Part shown: piece after piece, positions 4,836-6,550 of the stretch
Layout: each line of letters begins with the position of its first letter
How positions within the stretch are numbered: position 1 is the stretch's first letter
Source: an uncultured Lachnospiraceae bacterium
GTDB taxonomy: Bacteria > Bacillota > Clostridia > Lachnospirales > Lachnospiraceae
NCBI GenBank assembly: GCA_910584695.1
Contig: CAJUBR010000115.1
Location: forward strand, 1 to 6,550
Direction of reading: 5' to 3'
DNA length: 6,550 nt
Notes under the pieces: model-generated
The model's database searches: none
Seen by the model: the letters and a program-made list of their open reading frames with translations, nothing else
What the model was told of the DNA's origin: nothing
Program-made: the position numbers and the translations under genes

Positions 4836-6329
4836 TCATACCATTTTCTCGTTTTCCTCTTTGCTATGTAATACACCAGAAAGTTTCTCCATACCCACCT
4901 GTATGTCCTGCATAGATTTTACAATACTATCCACTCCGGTTACCTGCTCCTCAGTGGCTATACTGATTTCTCCTGTAGTTCCTACTGATTTTTTGGAAAT
5001 ATCCTCTACACATTCCATCGCATTCAGCAATTGATCTTTAATCTCTACAATATCTGCCAATTCTCGTTTAAGCAGTTCCGTAACCCCAATAACTTCTTCC
5101 GAGGAAGCCAATATTGCCTCAAATATTTTAACCGTATCCTCCAATTGTTTACTGGAATCATTTACCACCTCATTATTACGATCAATCACTTTATGTGTAT
5201 CTTCTACTGTTCGAATAATATCTTTTAAAATAGTGTCAATTCTCCCGGTTGCATCAGATGACTCGGAAGAAAGTGAATTAATCTCATCTGCCACTACCGC
5301 AAAACCACTTCCCGCTTCTCCTGCCCTTGCCGCTTCAATCGCTGCGTTTAAAGCAAGCAGATTTGTCTGCTGAGCAATTTCACGAATGCTTTCAATAATC
5401 CCTCCAATGGAACTTGATTTGTGAGACAACTCTGCCATACCTTTAGACGCTACCTGCGTAGTTTTGATATTTTCATCGAACTTCTTCGACAAGATCTCAA
5501 TTGACTTAATTCCTTCATCATTTTTGCTTTTTAACCGTTCCATTGTCTCCACGGTCTGACTTACACGGTCTTCCGAATTTGCAATTTTATCATTTAACTT
5601 ATTAAATATGGCAAGGCTGCTTTCTACCTCATTGATCTGTTCATCTGCACTGCTGGTAATCTCCTCGGCAGATGCTGCAATCTCTTCTGTATTTCCTTCA
5701 AATTCCTCTAAAGAATCAAAAATCTTTTTAGAAGATTCCTCCAGATTATCAAATGCCTGTTGGACATTATGTAAAACTTCCTCCGACTCTTTCCCCTGTG
5801 CCTGTGCAATCTCAAGTAAAGTCTTGGCACGGTAAGCAATAAAACTGGAAGCTGCAAAGAGTATTAAATATACAATTGCAATAAAAATCCATCCAATCAC
5901 ACTATGCAGTTTTAAAAATCCTGCCGGAAATAAAAGCATCATTCCAAAATTTGCCACAATTGTAACAATAGTATTGAGTCTGATTACTTTTTGCTCATAA
6001 TATGGAACCAATAATAAAGTCGCCACGAAATAATAATGTGTGATACAGATATAGCTGTCACTGGTACTAGTACTGCATATTGCATTTGTGAGTGCTCCAA
6101 TTATTGGTGGAATACAGGCATATATATATTTTGCATGACTTCCTAATTTTTTTTCAAAAATCTTTGTTAAAATTGCAAGCAAGCCTGATAGCAGAATTGT
6201 ACATTCCCTGACACCACCATTTAAAAACAGCATAACAAAAGAAAATCCCGCGGCTCCCACAATTACAATATATAAAAATAATATATTATTAACCAATTTT
6301 TCTTCTTTCTTCATTGATTGTACCTTCAT
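4836..6329 (-). CDS. Methyl-accepting chemotaxis protein with six-segment membrane sensor
   Basis: Chemoreceptor of 497 aa that should signal to CheA/CheW. The N-terminal 170 residues hold about six hydrophobic segments (roughly 15-38, 42-58, 67-85, 95-110, 117-137, 143-166) with short loops, so there is no large extracellular ligand domain. I recognise no HAMP domain; the last segment runs straight into a long helical coil (about 170-495). The signalling hairpin tip is clear: AQQTNLLALNAAIEAARAGE at about 319-338, then GSGFAVVADEI. The usual GRG of this stretch is GSG here. The ATG at 6329 is preferred because GGAGGG ends 6 nt before it; the ATG at 6335 abuts that site directly. No NWETF-type tether is seen at the C-terminus. 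A 67-nt gap without a terminator leads to the TnpC-like gene, so the two may be co-transcribed. The ligand cannot be told. Confidence 0.95.
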   Translation of the reverse strand: MKVQSMKKEEKLVNNILFLYIVIVGAAGFSFVMLFLNGGVRECTILLSGLLAILTKIFEKKLGSHAKYIYACIPPIIGALTNAICSTSTSDSYICITHYYFVATLLLVPYYEQKVIRLNTIVTIVANFGMMLLFPAGFLKLHSVIGWIFIAIVYLILFAASSFIAYRAKTLLEIAQAQGKESEEVLHNVQQAFDNLEESSKKIFDSLEEFEGNTEEIAASAEEITSSADEQINEVESSLAIFNKLNDKIANSEDRVSQTVETMERLKSKNDEGIKSIEILSKKFDENIKTTQVASKGMAELSHKSSSIGGIIESIREIAQQTNLLALNAAIEAARAGEAGSGFAVVADEINSLSSESSDATGRIDTILKDIIRTVEDTHKVIDRNNEVVNDSSKQLEDTVKIFEAILASSEEVIGVTELLKRELADIVEIKDQLLNAMECVEDISKKSVGTTGEISIATEEQVTGVDSIVKSMQDIQVGMEKLSGVLHSKEENEKMV

Positions 6330-6335
6330 ATTCAT

Positions 6336-6341
6336 CCCTCC
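6336..6341 (-). promoter_or_regulatory. Ribosome binding site that decides the chemoreceptor start
   Basis: GGAGGG on the minus strand, 6 nt before the ATG at 6329 and with no gap before the ATG at 6335. The spacing favours the inner start, removing two residues (MN) from the longest open frame. Confidence 0.8.
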
Positions 6342-6360
6342 ACTTATTCATATAGTTTCC

Positions 6361-6374
6361 GGCAGACATCTGCC
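6361..6374. repeat. Short inverted repeat in the chemoreceptor leader
   Basis: GGCAGA and TCTGCC form a 14-bp near-complete palindrome about 32 bp upstream of the chemoreceptor start codon. As RNA it would give a 5-bp stem with a 4-nt loop shortly before the ribosome binding site. It could be an operator or a minor mRNA hairpin; nothing identifies a partner. Confidence 0.35.
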
Positions 6375-6469
6375 TCATATAAAACCAGCTTAACCTTAAT
6401 ATTACTTACTTTTTAATCTTGATCCGATTCTTTAAACCTATAGCAAGTAATTTGTTTCATTTATCATAT

Positions 6470-6498
6470 GTCGTCAATTTTCGAAGAAAATTGATGAC
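6470..6498. repeat. 13-bp hairpin upstream of the chemoreceptor gene
   Basis: GTCGTCAATTTTC (6470-6482) and GAAAATTGATGAC (6486-6498) pair at 12 of 13 positions around a 3-nt loop. Neither strand shows a T-run after it, so it is not a standard intrinsic terminator. It lies about 140 bp upstream of the chemoreceptor start, in a 220-bp region that otherwise shows no gene. A TATAAT hexamer on the minus strand at 6527-6522 could be a -10 for the chemoreceptor, but the -35 position falls at the window edge and does not match TTGACA. If used, the hairpin would be in the 5' leader. Confidence 0.5.
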
Positions 6499-6550
6499 CT
6501 GCTTGTGCATCAGTACAATTCATTATATCATAATTATATAAACTTTCCTC

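Noticed and set aside
4624..5034. Plus-strand open frame opposite the TnpC-like gene and the chemoreceptor end
   Set aside because: It crosses two real genes on the other strand and the gap between them, and its translation looks like antisense of coiled-coil sequence.
6355..6400. Possible sigma-D (motility) promoter before the chemoreceptor, with GCCGGAAA resembling GCCGATAA
   Set aside because: No TAAA-type -35 occurs at the right distance, and the -10 match is only partial and overlaps the inverted repeat at 6361-6374.
6342..6550. c-di-GMP (GEMM) riboswitch in the chemoreceptor leader, common before clostridial motility genes
   Set aside because: None of the conserved GEMM sequence blocks are seen; the hairpins present do not fit that architecture.

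Overview
The window looks like chromosomal DNA from a low-GC Firmicute, most likely a clostridial (Lachnospiraceae-like) bacterium. This rests on the AT-rich sequence, strong purine-rich ribosome binding sites, a tRNA-sensing T-box leader in front of an aminoacyl-tRNA synthetase, and a consensus sigma-A promoter. The lineage is inferred from style and gene content, not from a search. All four supported genes lie on the minus strand, so they are transcribed from right to left.

Layout in transcription order. (1) 6550-6342: leader of a chemotaxis receptor gene, holding two inverted repeats. (2) 6329-4836: methyl-accepting chemotaxis protein with six predicted membrane segments, no HAMP recognised and no large external sensor. 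(3) 4768-4406: small helix-turn-helix plus coiled-coil protein resembling the DUF6262/TnpC accessory proteins of Tn554-type transposons, but with no recombinase gene beside it. (4) 4355-4327: near-perfect sigma-A promoter, then a T-box riboswitch (about 4320-3954) with a readable specifier loop, antiterminator and terminator. (5) 3953-3792: an unusually long, structured stretch between the T-box terminator and the start codon. (6) 3791-2040: aspartyl-tRNA synthetase, closed by an intrinsic terminator. (7) 1974-1866: a 91-bp miniature inverted-repeat element with 9-bp target duplications. (8) 1846-1770: probable control region with a PhoP-box-like array and a palindrome. (9) 1726-26: Na+/phosphate cotransporter with a C-terminal PhoU-like domain.

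How the parts fit. The T-box in front of aspS carries an asparagine codon (AAC) in the specifier position rather than an aspartate codon, and the AspRS has His where E. coli has Leu in the anticodon-binding loop. Together these suggest a non-discriminating AspRS that also makes Asp-tRNA(Asn) for amidation by GatCAB, with expression set by the charging state of tRNA(Asn). The phosphate transporter appears to be a separate unit behind the aspS terminator, and its upstream repeats suggest control by phosphate limitation. I found no CRISPR array, rRNA or tRNA gene. No unknown multi-gene system is evident; the most unusual items are the Asn-specific T-box/AspRS pair, the MITE and the orphan TnpC-like gene.
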